A DNA stretch of 64,000 bases from Agrococcus carbonis (GTDB taxonomy: Bacteria; Actinomycetota; Actinomycetes; Actinomycetales; Microbacteriaceae). A program made the position numbers and the translations under genes. This document shows positions 1-9,832 of the stretch, one piece after another. Each line of letters starts with the position of its first letter. Position 1 is the stretch's first letter. The DNA lies in contig NZ_LT629734.1 of assembly GCF_900104705.1 (NCBI RefSeq), positions 2,418,001 to 2,482,000 of the forward strand, given 5' to 3'. The notes beneath the pieces are model-generated. The model saw nothing but the letters and a program-made list of their open reading frames with translations, did no database searches and was not told the origin of the DNA.

Positions 1-1
1 C

Positions 2-3000
2 ACCGTGCGCGTCGTGCTCGAGGACGCCGCGCAAGCCGGGCCCGCGGTGCCGATCGAGGCAGGCGCCGAGGTCGGCGTGCGGGGCGACCGCATCGTCATC
101 ACGTCGCCCGCGACGGGCGACGTCTGGCGCACGAGCACGGGCGCGCTCGCGGAGGGCGCCGTGCTCGACGACCCGGTCGTCGCGCTGGGGCGCGGCGGCG
201 TCGCGGTGCTCACCGACGACGCCCTGCTCGCCGCCTCGCCCGGCCTCGGCCGCGTGCTGCGGGTCGACGCGGCCGGTGAGATCGTCTCGAGCGACCGCGC
301 GCCCGTGTCGCCCTCGGCGCCCGAGCTGCAGCTCACCGCGCTCGGCGAGGAGTGGGTGCTCTACGACCGCGGCTCCGGCGTGCTCTCGACCGCGTCGTGG
401 CAGACGCCGCTCGACGATGCGGGCGTGCAGCTGCAGGAGCCCGGGCCTGCCTCGGCGTCGGTCGTGTACGGCACGGACGACGCGCTCGTGCGGCAGCAGC
501 TCGGCATCCCCGGGGCGAGCGTGCTCGCCTCTGGCACGGGCGGGGACGCCGCGCGGCCCGTCATCACCGACGACTGCGTCTTCGCCGCGTGGGACGGCGG
601 CACCGCGTGGCGCGCGTGCGACGGCGCCGAGCCGGTCGTGCTGCAGCTCGAGGGCATCGCGGGCGACGCGAGCCTGCGCATCCTGCAGCGCGGCAGCGCG
701 ACCGCGGCCGTCGACCCCGGCTCGGGCGACGCGTGGGCGATCGACCGCGACGGCAGCCGCATCACCGGCTGGCAGCTCGACACCGATGAGCCGCAGCCCC
801 AGACGCCGTCCGAAGGCGAGACCGTCGAGGAGACGGTCGAGGCGGCACCCGCGGCGCCGGTCGCCGAGGACGACGAGCTCGGCGCGCGCGCGGGCGGCGT
901 GACGGTGCTGCCGGTGCTGCTCAACGACAGCGACGCCAACGGCGACCCCATCGTCATCACGGAGGCCGAGGCCGACCGGGACGACGCGTCCGTGAGCATC
1001 ACGCCGGACGGCCGCGGCATCCGGCTCGAGGCGCCCGAGAGCGGCACGACGCGCGTCACGTACGGGATCTCGGACGGCACCGCGGGCGATTCCGCCGTCG
1101 CGACGGTCACGATCCGGGCGGGCAACGAGCCGCCGCAGCTCGTGCGGCCGCAGCAGGCGACGCTCGAGGCGGGAGGCTCGCTCGTGCTCGACGCGCTCGA
1201 CGGCTGGGTCGACCCCGACGGCGACGCGCTCGCGGTCGTCGCGGCGGAGGCGGAGGCGCCCGATCGCGTCACCGTGCGCTCGGACGGCCGGCTCGAGTTC
1301 CGCGACGGCCGGGCGGGCGCGCAGCGCGAGGTGCGCGTGACGGTCACCGACGGGCAGTCGACCGCGACCGAACCGATCGCGCTCACCGTGCACGCGGGCA
1401 CCGTGCCGATCGAGGCGCAGCCCGTCACGGCCGTCACGCGCGTCGGCCAGCAGCTCGATCTCGAGCCGCTGCTCGCCGCTCGCGGGGGCTCCGGCACGCT
1501 GAGCCTGCACAACGTGGTCGCGAGCGGGCTCCCGGTCTCGCCCGACATCGCCGAGGGCACCATCCGCGTCAGCCCCACCGAGCCCGGCATCCTGCGGTTC
1601 ACGTACGTCGTCACCGACGGCGCGACGACGATGGAAGGGCCGATCGTCGTGCGCGTGCTCGAGGGCGTCGACGCCTCCTCCGCGCCCGTGACGCTGCCCA
1701 CGCGCGTCGCGGCGCCGCCCATCAGCTCGATCGAGCTCGACGTCGACGAGCTCGCGCACGACCCGTCGGGCGGCGTCGTCGCGCTGACCGAGGCCGCGGC
1801 GGCGGGCGACGGCGTGCGCGCCGAGGTGATCGACGCCGAGCGGCTGCGCCTCACGCTCACCGGCGGCCTCGTCGGCGAGACGGCGGTCGACTACACCGTG
1901 ACGAACGGCATCACGAGCGCGAGCGGCGTGCTGCGCGTCTCGGAGTCCGTCGCCGCCTCGGTGCAGCCGCCCATCGCGCGCGACGACACCGTCTCGGTGC
2001 GGCCCGGGGGGCTCGTCGAGATCCCCGTGCTCGCCAACGACGAGCACCCGGACGGGCTGCCGATCGAGCTCGAGCCCCGGCTCGTCGCCGCCCCCGAGGC
2101 CGGGCTGCTCTTCGTCGACGACGACCGGATGCGGTACGTCGCCTCGGACGAGCCGGGCTCGTACACCGCCGCGTACGCCGTGCGCGGCCCCGACGGCCAG
2201 ACCGCGAGCGCCGAGGTGCGCATCACCGTCGCCGACGCGGCGCAGACCACGAACGCCGCGCCCGTCGCGCCGACGGTCGAGGCGCGCGTCGTCGCGGGCG
2301 CGGGCGTCGACCTGCCGCTGCCGCTCTCGCACGCCGACCCGAACGGCGATCCCGTCCAGCTCCTCGGCCCCTCGAGCGCGCCGGCGCTCGGCTTCGTCAC
2401 GCAGTCCGGGCGGTCGACGCTGCGCTACCAGGCGGGGGAGTACTCGCCCGGCACCGACGAGTTCCGCTACCGGGTCGTCGACGACCTCGGGGCCTCGGCC
2501 GAGGGACTCGTGCGCGTCGCGGTCGTCGAGCCCGGTCCCGCGCTGCCGCCCGTGCTGCGCGCCGACGAGGCGCAGATGCGGCCCGGGTCGTCGCTCATGG
2601 TGCCGGTGCTCGTGAACGACGCGGACCCTGCGGGGCTGCCGCTGTCGATCGTGTCGGTCGAGACCGTCACACCGGGGTCGCGCGCGGAGGTGCGCGAGGG
2701 CGCGGTGCTCGTGACCGCCGGCGCGGACGTCACGGAGGTCGGCGTGCTCGTCACGGTCGAGAACACCGCCGGCTCGACCGCCACGAGCTGGCTGCGCATC
2801 GACGTCGACCCGGCCGCCCCGCCGCCGGCGCCCGACCTCGAGGACGTGCAGGTCGCGATCCAGTCGATCGCCGACGCCGACGCCGTCATGATCGACCCGC
2901 TCGCGCACGCATCGGTGGCCGACGGGCGCACCGACGTGCTCGAGGCGACGCTGCCGATGGAGACCCCCGGCGTGCAGCTCGTCGACGGCACGATCGAGAT

Positions 3001-5455
3001 CGCCGTCGCCGACCGCACGCGATTCGTGCCGTACACGGTCGCGCGCACCGACGACCCGAGCGCGGTCGGGACCGCCGTCATCGCGGTGCCCGGCCGCGAC
3101 GACGCGCTCCCGCAGCTGCGCCCGGGCGTCGCGCCGCTGTCGGTGCAGTCGGGGGAGACGCTCGAGATCGACATCGACGAGGTCGTCGACACCGTCGACG
3201 GCGAGGGCGCGCTCATCACGGACGCGAGCGCGGTCGAGGCGACGCCGACCGACGGCTCGAACCCCGTCATCGATCTGAAGACGCTCCGCTTCGTGCCGCA
3301 GCCGGGCTACTACGGGCCCGCGAGCATCACGTTCGAGGTGACCGACGGCGACAGCGTCACCGATCCGGATGGCCGCCGCGGCACGATCGTGCTGCCGATC
3401 GAGGTGCTCCCGGGCGACGACGTGCCGCTCACGGTGCTCGGCTCGTTCCTGCAGCTCGAGCCCGGCAAGGAGCGCTCGATCGACCTCACCCGCATCACCC
3501 GGTCGCCGAGCCCCGAGCGGCTCGCCGATGCCACGTGGTCGCTCGTCGAGGGCGTGCCGCCCGGGTTCCAGGCGTCGATCGAGGGCTCGACCCTCACGGT
3601 GCGCGCGCTCGACGCGACCCCCGCGGGCACGGCCGCCGATCTCGCGATCGGCGTGAGCGACAGCGCCGGCGGCGGCGAGCCGGGCGCCGTGCGGCTCGCG
3701 GTCATCACCTCGACGAAGCCGCTCGTCGCGCCCGTCGCGGATGCCGTCACCGTGCAGCGCGGCGAGAGCGCGCAGGTGCGGCCGCTCGCGAACGACGGCG
3801 CGTCGAACCCCTTCCCCGACTCGCCGCTGCGCATCGGCGCGATCGACACGGAGGGCGCCGCCGAGCGCGGCGTCGATGCGACGCTCGACGGCGGCACCGT
3901 GACCGTGCGCGCGAGCGGCACCGCCGTCATCGGGCCGACGATCGTGCAGGTGCAGGTGCTCGACGGCACGGGCGACCCGCGCCGCGGCGTCTGGAGCCCC
4001 ATCACCGTGACGGTGCAGGATGTGCCCGACACCCCCGCGCCCCCGGTGCAGGCCTTCGACGAGCACGTCGACGGCGTCGTGACGATGACGATCGAGCCGC
4101 CCGCCGCCAACGGCAGCCCCATCACCGGCTACCGCATCGTCGGCTCGGGCGTCGACGTCGCGTGCGGCGCCGAGCCGCGCTGCCGGCTCGAGGGCCTGCC
4201 GCCCGGCGTCGACCTGCGGCTCCGCGCGATCGCCGTGAACGCGCTCGGCCCGAGCGATCCGTCGGCGCCGTCGGAGCCCGTGCACGCCGACCGGCGGCCC
4301 GACCTGGTGCGGGGCGTCACGACCTCGCCGGCGGCGGAGCCGGGCTCGGTGCGCATCTCGTGGCAGGGTGTGCCGCAGCCGCAGGGCGGCACGCCCGTCG
4401 AGGCGTACCTCGTGCGCATCACCGGCAACGGCGCCGACCGCATCGTGCGGGTCGGCGCGACCGAGCGCAGCGCCGTCGTCTCGGATCTCGCGCCGGGGCT
4501 CGCGTACAGCGCCGAGGTCGCGGCCGCCAACGCGGCGGGCGTCCCCGACGAGGGCTGGCGCTGGCCGGGCGCCGGCGTGCCGTTCACCGCGGTCGGCGAG
4601 CCGCCGAGGACGACGGTGCTCATCACCGGTCGCACCGCCGGCTCCGTGACCGCGAGCTGGTCGCGCGTCGACTCCGCCGGCGCGAGCGGCGTCGCCTACG
4701 CCGCGCGCATCGTGCCGGTCGCCGACGCGGGATCCGCGAGCTGCGAGAGCGGCGGCGGCGGGCGCCCCGGCGGCAGCACCGCGACGTCCGCGACGCTCCC
4801 GGTGGCCGAGGGCTCGCGCGTCGTGGTCGCCGTGACCGCCGACAACGGCTGGCACTGCTCGGTGTCGGTCTCCGAGCCGGTCTTCGGCAAGCCGGCGCCC
4901 ATCGACCCCCGCTCCGCCGGCATCGCCGCCCAGGTGCGCGACGACGCGCTCGACGTGCAGCTCACGAGCGCTCCCTCGCTCGCATCCGGCATGTGGCTCG
5001 AGGCGCGCGTGCGGCAGTCGCCCCAGGTCGCCGAGCCCGTCTGGACGCGCGTCGCCGCCGGCTCGTGGCTCACCCCGACCACGACGTCCTTCACCTACGG
5101 GCGCACCGCATCCGTCGACCTGCGCGCGTGCGCGCCGTCCGGCGCCGGCTCCGGCAGCGTCTGCTCCGACCCGACCGAGGTCGGCAGCGCCGTGCCGCTG
5201 CGGCTGCAGGCGAGCGTCGAGCGCTGCCGTCCGCTCGCGCCGCTCGTGGCGACGCCGCCGGCGAACGCGAACCCCGCCGCCGAGGCCGAGGTCGTCGCCT
5301 CCTACCTCGTGGGCGGCAGGTGGACCGCCGAGCAGCCCGCAGATGAGCCCGTACCGGCGGGGGCGACGCAGGTGCGCGCGACCGGCGTCGTAACCTATCT
5401 GGAGTCCGGGCCCCACAAGGACCCCGCTCCGACCGTCGCGGGATGCGGACTGTAG
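2..5455 (+). CDS. giant Ig-like / fibronectin type III repeat protein, 5' partial
   Basis: Large, probably exported or cell-surface protein of at least 1,817 residues. The frame is open to the first base of the window, so the true start, signal peptide or anchor lies upstream. The first ~270 residues look beta-rich and propeller-like. From about residue 285 come tandem Ig/cadherin-like modules with recurring phrases such as VLPVLLNDSDANGDP, EIPVLANDEHPDGLP and MVPVLVNDADPAGLP. From about residue 1,350 there are three fibronectin-III-like modules (for example PITGYRIVGSG, TPVEAYLVRITG). The C-terminus ends in GCGL, with no LPXTG motif or C-terminal membrane helix. The next gene starts 30 bases downstream, followed by DUF58, transglutaminase-fold and FtsK-like genes, which suggests a joint role at the envelope or in secretion. 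The function is inferred from domains and context only. Confidence 0.85.
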   Translation, partial: TVRVVLEDAAQAGPAVPIEAGAEVGVRGDRIVITSPATGDVWRTSTGALAEGAVLDDPVVALGRGGVAVLTDDALLAASPGLGRVLRVDAAGEIVSSDRAPVSPSAPELQLTALGEEWVLYDRGSGVLSTASWQTPLDDAGVQLQEPGPASASVVYGTDDALVRQQLGIPGASVLASGTGGDAARPVITDDCVFAAWDGGTAWRACDGAEPVVLQLEGIAGDASLRILQRGSATAAVDPGSGDAWAIDRDGSRITGWQLDTDEPQPQTPSEGETVEETVEAAPAAPVAEDDELGARAGGVTVLPVLLNDSDANGDPIVITEAEADRDDASVSITPDGRGIRLEAPESGTTRVTYGISDGTAGDSAVATVTIRAGNEPPQLVRPQQATLEAGGSLVLDALDGWVDPDGDALAVVAAEAEAPDRVTVRSDGRLEFRDGRAGAQREVRVTVTDGQSTATEPIALTVHAGTVPIEAQPVTAVTRVGQQLDLEPLLAARGGSGTLSLHNVVASGLPVSPDIAEGTIRVSPTEPGILRFTYVVTDGATTMEGPIVVRVLEGVDASSAPVTLPTRVAAPPISSIELDVDELAHDPSGGVVALTEAAAAGDGVRAEVIDAERLRLTLTGGLVGETAVDYTVTNGITSASGVLRVSESVAASVQPPIARDDTVSVRPGGLVEIPVLANDEHPDGLPIELEPRLVAAPEAGLLFVDDDRMRYVASDEPGSYTAAYAVRGPDGQTASAEVRITVADAAQTTNAAPVAPTVEARVVAGAGVDLPLPLSHADPNGDPVQLLGPSSAPALGFVTQSGRSTLRYQAGEYSPGTDEFRYRVVDDLGASAEGLVRVAVVEPGPALPPVLRADEAQMRPGSSLMVPVLVNDADPAGLPLSIVSVETVTPGSRAEVREGAVLVTAGADVTEVGVLVTVENTAGSTATSWLRIDVDPAAPPPAPDLEDVQVAIQSIADADAVMIDPLAHASVADGRTDVLEATLPMETPGVQLVDGTIEIAVADRTRFVPYTVARTDDPSAVGTAVIAVPGRDDALPQLRPGVAPLSVQSGETLEIDIDEVVDTVDGEGALITDASAVEATPTDGSNPVIDLKTLRFVPQPGYYGPASITFEVTDGDSVTDPDGRRGTIVLPIEVLPGDDVPLTVLGSFLQLEPGKERSIDLTRITRSPSPERLADATWSLVEGVPPGFQASIEGSTLTVRALDATPAGTAADLAIGVSDSAGGGEPGAVRLAVITSTKPLVAPVADAVTVQRGESAQVRPLANDGASNPFPDSPLRIGAIDTEGAAERGVDATLDGGTVTVRASGTAVIGPTIVQVQVLDGTGDPRRGVWSPITVTVQDVPDTPAPPVQAFDEHVDGVVTMTIEPPAANGSPITGYRIVGSGVDVACGAEPRCRLEGLPPGVDLRLRAIAVNALGPSDPSAPSEPVHADRRPDLVRGVTTSPAAEPGSVRISWQGVPQPQGGTPVEAYLVRITGNGADRIVRVGATERSAVVSDLAPGLAYSAEVAAANAAGVPDEGWRWPGAGVPFTAVGEPPRTTVLITGRTAGSVTASWSRVDSAGASGVAYAARIVPVADAGSASCESGGGGRPGGSTATSATLPVAEGSRVVVAVTADNGWHCSVSVSEPVFGKPAPIDPRSAGIAAQVRDDALDVQLTSAPSLASGMWLEARVRQSPQVAEPVWTRVAAGSWLTPTTTSFTYGRTASVDLRACAPSGAGSGSVCSDPTEVGSAVPLRLQASVERCRPLAPLVATPPANANPAAEAEVVASYLVGGRWTAEQPADEPVPAGATQVRATGVVTYLESGPHKDPAPTVAGCGL

Positions 5456-5485
5456 GTCGAGGGCGTGAGCAGGAGGGAACCGGGC

Positions 5486-6436
5486 GTGGGCATCGATGTC
5501 GCGAGCATCCAGGAGCTGGCAGAGCGGGTCGTCGAGCGGGTCGAGCGCGTGCTGGTGGGCAAGCCGCTCGCCGTGCAGCTCTCGCTCACCGCGATGCTGA
5601 GCCACGGCCACCTGCTCATCGAGGACAACCCCGGCACCGGCAAGACGTCGCTCGCGCGAGCGCTCGCGGCCTGCATCGACGGCTCGGCGAGCCGCATCCA
5701 GTTCACGCCCGACCTGCTGCCCGGCGACATCACCGGCGTGAGCGTCTGGAGCCAGGGCCGGGGCGAGTTCGAGTACCGGCCGGGCCCCGTGTTCGCGAAC
5801 GTGGTGCTCGCCGACGAGATCAACCGCGCGAGCCCCAAGACGCAGTCGGCGCTGCTCGAGGTGATGCAGGAGGGGCACGTGACCGTCGACGGCGTCGCGC
5901 ACCCCGTGCCGCGCCCGTTCATGGTCATCGCGACGCAGAACCCGATCGAGCACGCCGGCACCTACCAGCTGCCCGAGGCGCAGCTCGACCGCTTCGCGCT
6001 CAAGGCGTCGATCGGCTACCCCGACCACGCCTCGACCCTCCGCATCCTCACCGACTCGGGCGACGAGGTGAGCCCTGAGGAGATCACCCCGGTGACGGAT
6101 GCGCGGACGGTGCAGGAGCTCGCGCTGCGGATCCGCAAGGTGCACGTCGAGGCGTCGATCGTCGACTACGTCGCGCGCCTCGTCGAGGCGACCCGCGAGG
6201 CCGACGAGGTGCGGCTCGGCGTGTCGGTGCGCGGCGCGCTCGCGCTCGTGCGCACGGCGCGCGCGTGGGCGGCGATCCAGGGCCGCGACTACGTGACGCC
6301 CGACGACGTCAAGGCGCTCGCGGTGCCCGCGCTCGCGCACCGGCTCGTGCTGCAGCCCGAGGCTGAGTTCGACGACGTGCGTCCCGAGAGCATCGTGCAG
6401 CAGCTCATGCTGACCGTGGCGCCGCCCAGGCGCTGA
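5486..6436 (+). CDS. MoxR-family AAA+ ATPase (first copy)
   Basis: AAA+ ATPase of the MoxR group, thought to act as a chaperone-like remodeler for partner DUF58/VWA proteins. About 316 residues. Walker A is NPGTGKT at residues 48-54. Walker B and the following helix read LADEINRASPKTQSALLEVMQE-like, and sensor 1 reads ATQNPIEHAGTYQLPEAQLDRF in part. I chose the GTG at 5486 over the in-frame GTG at 5465 because AGGAGGG (5471-5477) sits 8 nt before it. The gene follows the giant Ig protein and ends one base before the DUF58 gene, so the genes are surely co-transcribed. A second MoxR with a different operon lies at 22880. The partner specificity is inferred. Confidence 0.93.
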   Translation: MGIDVASIQELAERVVERVERVLVGKPLAVQLSLTAMLSHGHLLIEDNPGTGKTSLARALAACIDGSASRIQFTPDLLPGDITGVSVWSQGRGEFEYRPGPVFANVVLADEINRASPKTQSALLEVMQEGHVTVDGVAHPVPRPFMVIATQNPIEHAGTYQLPEAQLDRFALKASIGYPDHASTLRILTDSGDEVSPEEITPVTDARTVQELALRIRKVHVEASIVDYVARLVEATREADEVRLGVSVRGALALVRTARAWAAIQGRDYVTPDDVKALAVPALAHRLVLQPEAEFDDVRPESIVQQLMLTVAPPRR

Positions 6437-6437
6437 C

Positions 6438-7616
6438 ATGCGCTGGCTCGACGCCGCCGTGCGGGCGATCACCCCGTGGGGGTGGACGCTCATCGCGGCC
6501 GCGCTCCTCGGGCTCGTGCTCGCGCGCACCCTCGGGTGGGCCGAGGCGCTCGTCGCCGCGGTCGCCGCGACCGTGCTCGTGCTCGGCGCCATCCCGTGGA
6601 TCGTCGGCGAGCGCTGGGCGCGCGCGAGGATCGGCCTGAGCGCCGAGCGCGTGCCGGTCGGCGCCGACGCGCTCGCGCTCGTCGAGGTCTCGCGACCCAC
6701 GCGGGCGGCGACCCCCGCGCAGGTCGACCTCGGCATGGGCGACGACGAGGTCGTGCTCGAGATCCCGCCGATCGACGTCGGCGGCCGCGTCGTGCGCAGC
6801 GTGCCCCTCGACACCTCGCGCCGCGGGCTCCGCACGATCGGCCCGGTGACGATCATGCGCACCGACCCGTTCGGCGTGCTCGAGCGCCGTCACCGGCTCA
6901 CCGTCTCCCGCACGCTCGTGGTGCACCCGCGCGTCGTCCGCCTGCCCGGCGGCGCGGGCGGCATCGTGCGCGACCTCGACGGCGAGGCCGCGGCCGAGCG
7001 CACCGCCGACGACGTCTCGTTCCACAGCCTGCGCGAGTACGCGCCGGGCGACGACCGGCGGCTCGTGCACTGGCGCTCGAGCGCGCGCTACGGCTCGCTG
7101 CTCGTGCGGCAGTTCGAGCCGAGCCGCCGCGCCGACACGCTCATCGTGCTCTCGACCGATCCGAAGGAGTACGAGGGCGACGACTTCGAGCTCGCGCTCT
7201 CGCTCGTCGGCACGCTCGGCCTCGCCGCCATGGCCGACCGCCGCGCGCTGCGCATCGTCGAGAGCCCCCGCACCGAGCGCGGCGAGCCGACCCCGATCGA
7301 CGCCGCGACGCGCGACCGGCTGCTCGACGCGCTCGCGGTGCTCGAGCCGGGGCGGTCGCTCGGGATCGCCGCCGCAGCGCGCGCCTCGCGGCGCACCGCG
7401 CCCGGCAGCCTCGCGTGGCTCATCACGGGCTCGAAGGTGCCCGCGCGCACGCTGCGCACCGCGGCGAACGGCATGCCGGCCGACGTGGTGTCGGTCGTGG
7501 TGCGCGCGGCGGTCGGCGCGCTGCCGTCGCGGGCGCGGCTCGGCGACGCCGACGTCGTCACGGTCGGCGCGATCGAGGACCTCTCGCGCGGCATCGGGCA
7601 GGTGAGGCAGCGGTGA
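6438..7616 (+). CDS. DUF58 domain protein with N-terminal membrane helices
   Basis: A 392-residue protein of the DUF58 family that usually accompanies MoxR ATPases. Two hydrophobic segments lie near residues 15-60, so it is membrane-anchored. The DUF58 signature is clear: SLREYAPGDDRRLVHWRSSA followed by LLVRQFEP. The ATG is one base after the MoxR stop. Its last four bases overlap the GTG of the transglutaminase-fold gene (GTGA), so translation is probably coupled. It contains a VWA-like C-terminal half (TLIVLSTDP) but no complete MIDAS motif that I can see. The role is unknown beyond family association; by context it works with the MoxR and membrane partner next door. Confidence 0.9.
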   Translation: MRWLDAAVRAITPWGWTLIAAALLGLVLARTLGWAEALVAAVAATVLVLGAIPWIVGERWARARIGLSAERVPVGADALALVEVSRPTRAATPAQVDLGMGDDEVVLEIPPIDVGGRVVRSVPLDTSRRGLRTIGPVTIMRTDPFGVLERRHRLTVSRTLVVHPRVVRLPGGAGGIVRDLDGEAAAERTADDVSFHSLREYAPGDDRRLVHWRSSARYGSLLVRQFEPSRRADTLIVLSTDPKEYEGDDFELALSLVGTLGLAAMADRRALRIVESPRTERGEPTPIDAATRDRLLDALAVLEPGRSLGIAAAARASRRTAPGSLAWLITGSKVPARTLRTAANGMPADVVSVVVRAAVGALPSRARLGDADVVTVGAIEDLSRGIGQVRQR

Positions 7617-9766
7617 TCGCGCGGGCCCCGTCCGTCGGTGCGCTGCTCGTCGCGATCGGCGTCGCGTGCGTGCCGATGTGGTGGATCTTCGGCACCCTGC
7701 AGCTGGTCGTCGCGCTCTCGGTCGCGGTGCTCGTCGGCACCGGCATCGCGTGGCTCGGCGCCGTGCGCCGCTGGAGCTCGCTGCTGCTCATCCTCGTCGG
7801 GCTCATCGCGCTCGCGCTGCTCTCGGTCCCGCTCACCGCGCCCCAGCGCATCCCGCGCGGGGAGTGGCTGCCCGCGTTCGTCGACGCCTCCGCCGCGATC
7901 GTGCTCGCCTGGCGGCGCCTCCTGACGATCGGCGTGCCGGTCGGCACGGGCGACTCGCTGCTCATGGCGCCCGTCGTGCTCGTGCTCGCCGGCACGGTCA
8001 TCGGCGTCTCCCTCGCGCTGCGCTCCCGCCGCGCCGAGACGGCCGCGCTCATCCCCGCGGCGATCGCCGTGTGGGCGATCCTGTGGGGTCCGCGGGCCAT
8101 GCCCGAGCCGTGGCTCACGGGCCTGCTCGCGCTCGTGCCGCTCACCGCGTACGTCGCGATCGTGCGGCAGGCGCGGCGCCGCAGCCGCGCGCCGAGAGCG
8201 CTCTCGTCGCTCGCCCGCCGCGTCGGGGCGGGCGCAGCGGTCGCGATCGTCGCCGCGGGGGCCGCGGGCGCCGCCGGCGCGCTCCTGCCGCTGCCGGAGC
8301 GCGTCGTGCTGCGCGGCGACACCGCCGCCGAGGTCCAGCTCGAGGGGCCCTCGCCCATGTCGGCGTACCGCGCCTTCTGGGCGGCCGAGAGCCGCGACGC
8401 CGCGCAGCTGACGGTCACCGGCCTCGAGCCGGGCGACCGCGTCCGCTACGCCGTGCTCGACCGCTACGACGGCGAGGTGCTCGGCGTCGGCCGCGACGCG
8501 TTCCAGCGCGTGCCGATCGCGGAGCCCGGCACCGGCCGCGTGATCGGCGTGACGGTGGGCGAGCTGCGCACCCAGTGGCTGCCGGTCGTCGGCACGCCCT
8601 CGGCCGTCCGCTTCGTCGGCGAGCGCGCCGAGTCGCTCGCGGCCGGCCTGCACCGCAACGAGTCGCTCGGCGCGATGGTGGTGGAGCCCGGCATCGGACC
8701 GGGCGACGGCTACCAGATGCTCTCGCGCGACGGCGTGCCGGTGGTCGATCGCGACGGCATCGCCGCGCTCGACGCCGCCGATCCCCGCCAGGGTCCGCAG
8801 GCGCTGCCGGATGCCATGCTCACCGCGCTCGCGGAGTGGACGGGCGGCGCGACGTCGTCGGGTGACCGGCTCGCGGCCATGGTCGAGGGGCTGCGCACGA
8901 CCGGCTACGTGAGCCACGGCGTGCTCGAGGACGAGGCGCCCTCGCGCCCCGGCCACTCGCTCGAGCGGCTCGAGGCGCTCTTCGACGAGCCGATGGTGGG
9001 CGACGCCGAGCAGTACGCGACGGCCGCGATGCTGCTCGCGCGCCAGCTGGGCTTCGACTCGCGCGTCGCGATGGGCTTCACACCCGACGTGATCGAGCCG
9101 GGGCGGCCGACGGCCGTCGTCGGGGCCGATGCGGATGCGTGGCTCGAGGTGCGCACGACCGGCGGCTGGGTCGGCATCGACGTCGTGCCCGATCCGCGCC
9201 CCATCCCCGAGCAGGAGCAGCAGGCGCCGACGGTCGTCGAGGAGCCGCCGCAGCAGCAGGCTCCCGCCCCCGCGCCCGGCGGGCAGGCGGAGGGCGTCGA
9301 TCCGGCCGCGCCGAGCGCGCCGCGCGAGATCGACGACGGCCTCGCGCGGCTGCTGCAGCTGCTCGCGGCCGTCGGCGTCGTGCTCGGGCTGCTCGCGCTC
9401 ATCGCCGCGATCCCGGTCGGCCTCATGATCGCGAAGGTCGTGCGCCGTCGGCGCCGACGCAGCGCCGACGACCCGCGCGACCGCGCCGAGGGGGCGTGGG
9501 CCGAGGTGCTCGACGGGCTCCGCGACCGCGGCGAGACGCTGCCCGGTGCCGGCACGCGGCTCGAGCAGGCCGGGGAGGATGCGCGCATGCGCGCGCTCGC
9601 GCACCGCGTCGACCGCGCGGTCTTCGCGGCCGATCCGCCGACCGAGCCGGAGATCGACGACGCGTGGGAGGTGGGCGCCGCGGTGCTCGCCGAGCGCGAC
9701 GCCGGCCAGCCGTGGTGGACCGGCCTGCTGACGCGCCTCAACCCCGCGTCGCTCGTGCGCCGCTGA
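7613..9766 (+). CDS. membrane protein with a transglutaminase-like fold, catalytic Cys and His missing
   Basis: A 717-residue protein resembling TgpA-type proteins: a run of N-terminal membrane helices (first ~200 residues), an extracytoplasmic region, a transglutaminase-like core around residues 440-530, a Pro/Gln-rich stretch, one more membrane helix near 585-610 and a cytoplasmic tail. In active families the core reads GxCE..A, then DAHAW, then GW..VD. Here the first reads GDAEQYA (Ala465 in the Cys position), the second DADAW (Asp508 in the His position), while Asp523 in GWVGID is kept. The enzyme is therefore predicted inactive and may serve as a binding or structural domain. The GTG start overlaps the DUF58 stop (GTGA), which indicates coupled translation. 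Family assignment is good; loss of activity is read directly from the codons. Confidence 0.87.
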   Translation: MIARAPSVGALLVAIGVACVPMWWIFGTLQLVVALSVAVLVGTGIAWLGAVRRWSSLLLILVGLIALALLSVPLTAPQRIPRGEWLPAFVDASAAIVLAWRRLLTIGVPVGTGDSLLMAPVVLVLAGTVIGVSLALRSRRAETAALIPAAIAVWAILWGPRAMPEPWLTGLLALVPLTAYVAIVRQARRRSRAPRALSSLARRVGAGAAVAIVAAGAAGAAGALLPLPERVVLRGDTAAEVQLEGPSPMSAYRAFWAAESRDAAQLTVTGLEPGDRVRYAVLDRYDGEVLGVGRDAFQRVPIAEPGTGRVIGVTVGELRTQWLPVVGTPSAVRFVGERAESLAAGLHRNESLGAMVVEPGIGPGDGYQMLSRDGVPVVDRDGIAALDAADPRQGPQALPDAMLTALAEWTGGATSSGDRLAAMVEGLRTTGYVSHGVLEDEAPSRPGHSLERLEALFDEPMVGDAEQYATAAMLLARQLGFDSRVAMGFTPDVIEPGRPTAVVGADADAWLEVRTTGGWVGIDVVPDPRPIPEQEQQAPTVVEEPPQQQAPAPAPGGQAEGVDPAAPSAPREIDDGLARLLQLLAAVGVVLGLLALIAAIPVGLMIAKVVRRRRRRSADDPRDRAEGAWAEVLDGLRDRGETLPGAGTRLEQAGEDARMRALAHRVDRAVFAADPPTEPEIDDAWEVGAAVLAERDAGQPWWTGLLTRLNPASLVRR

Positions 9767-9832
9767 CGGCGCTCTCCACAGCCGGCCGCCGGCGCGCCGC
9801 GGCCTCGCGGCGGCAGCGCGCATCCTGCCGCC

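Noticed and set aside
5..5455. GTG at base 5 as the true start of the giant protein
   Set aside because: The frame is open to the window edge, no ribosome-binding site can be seen, and a signal peptide is lacking.
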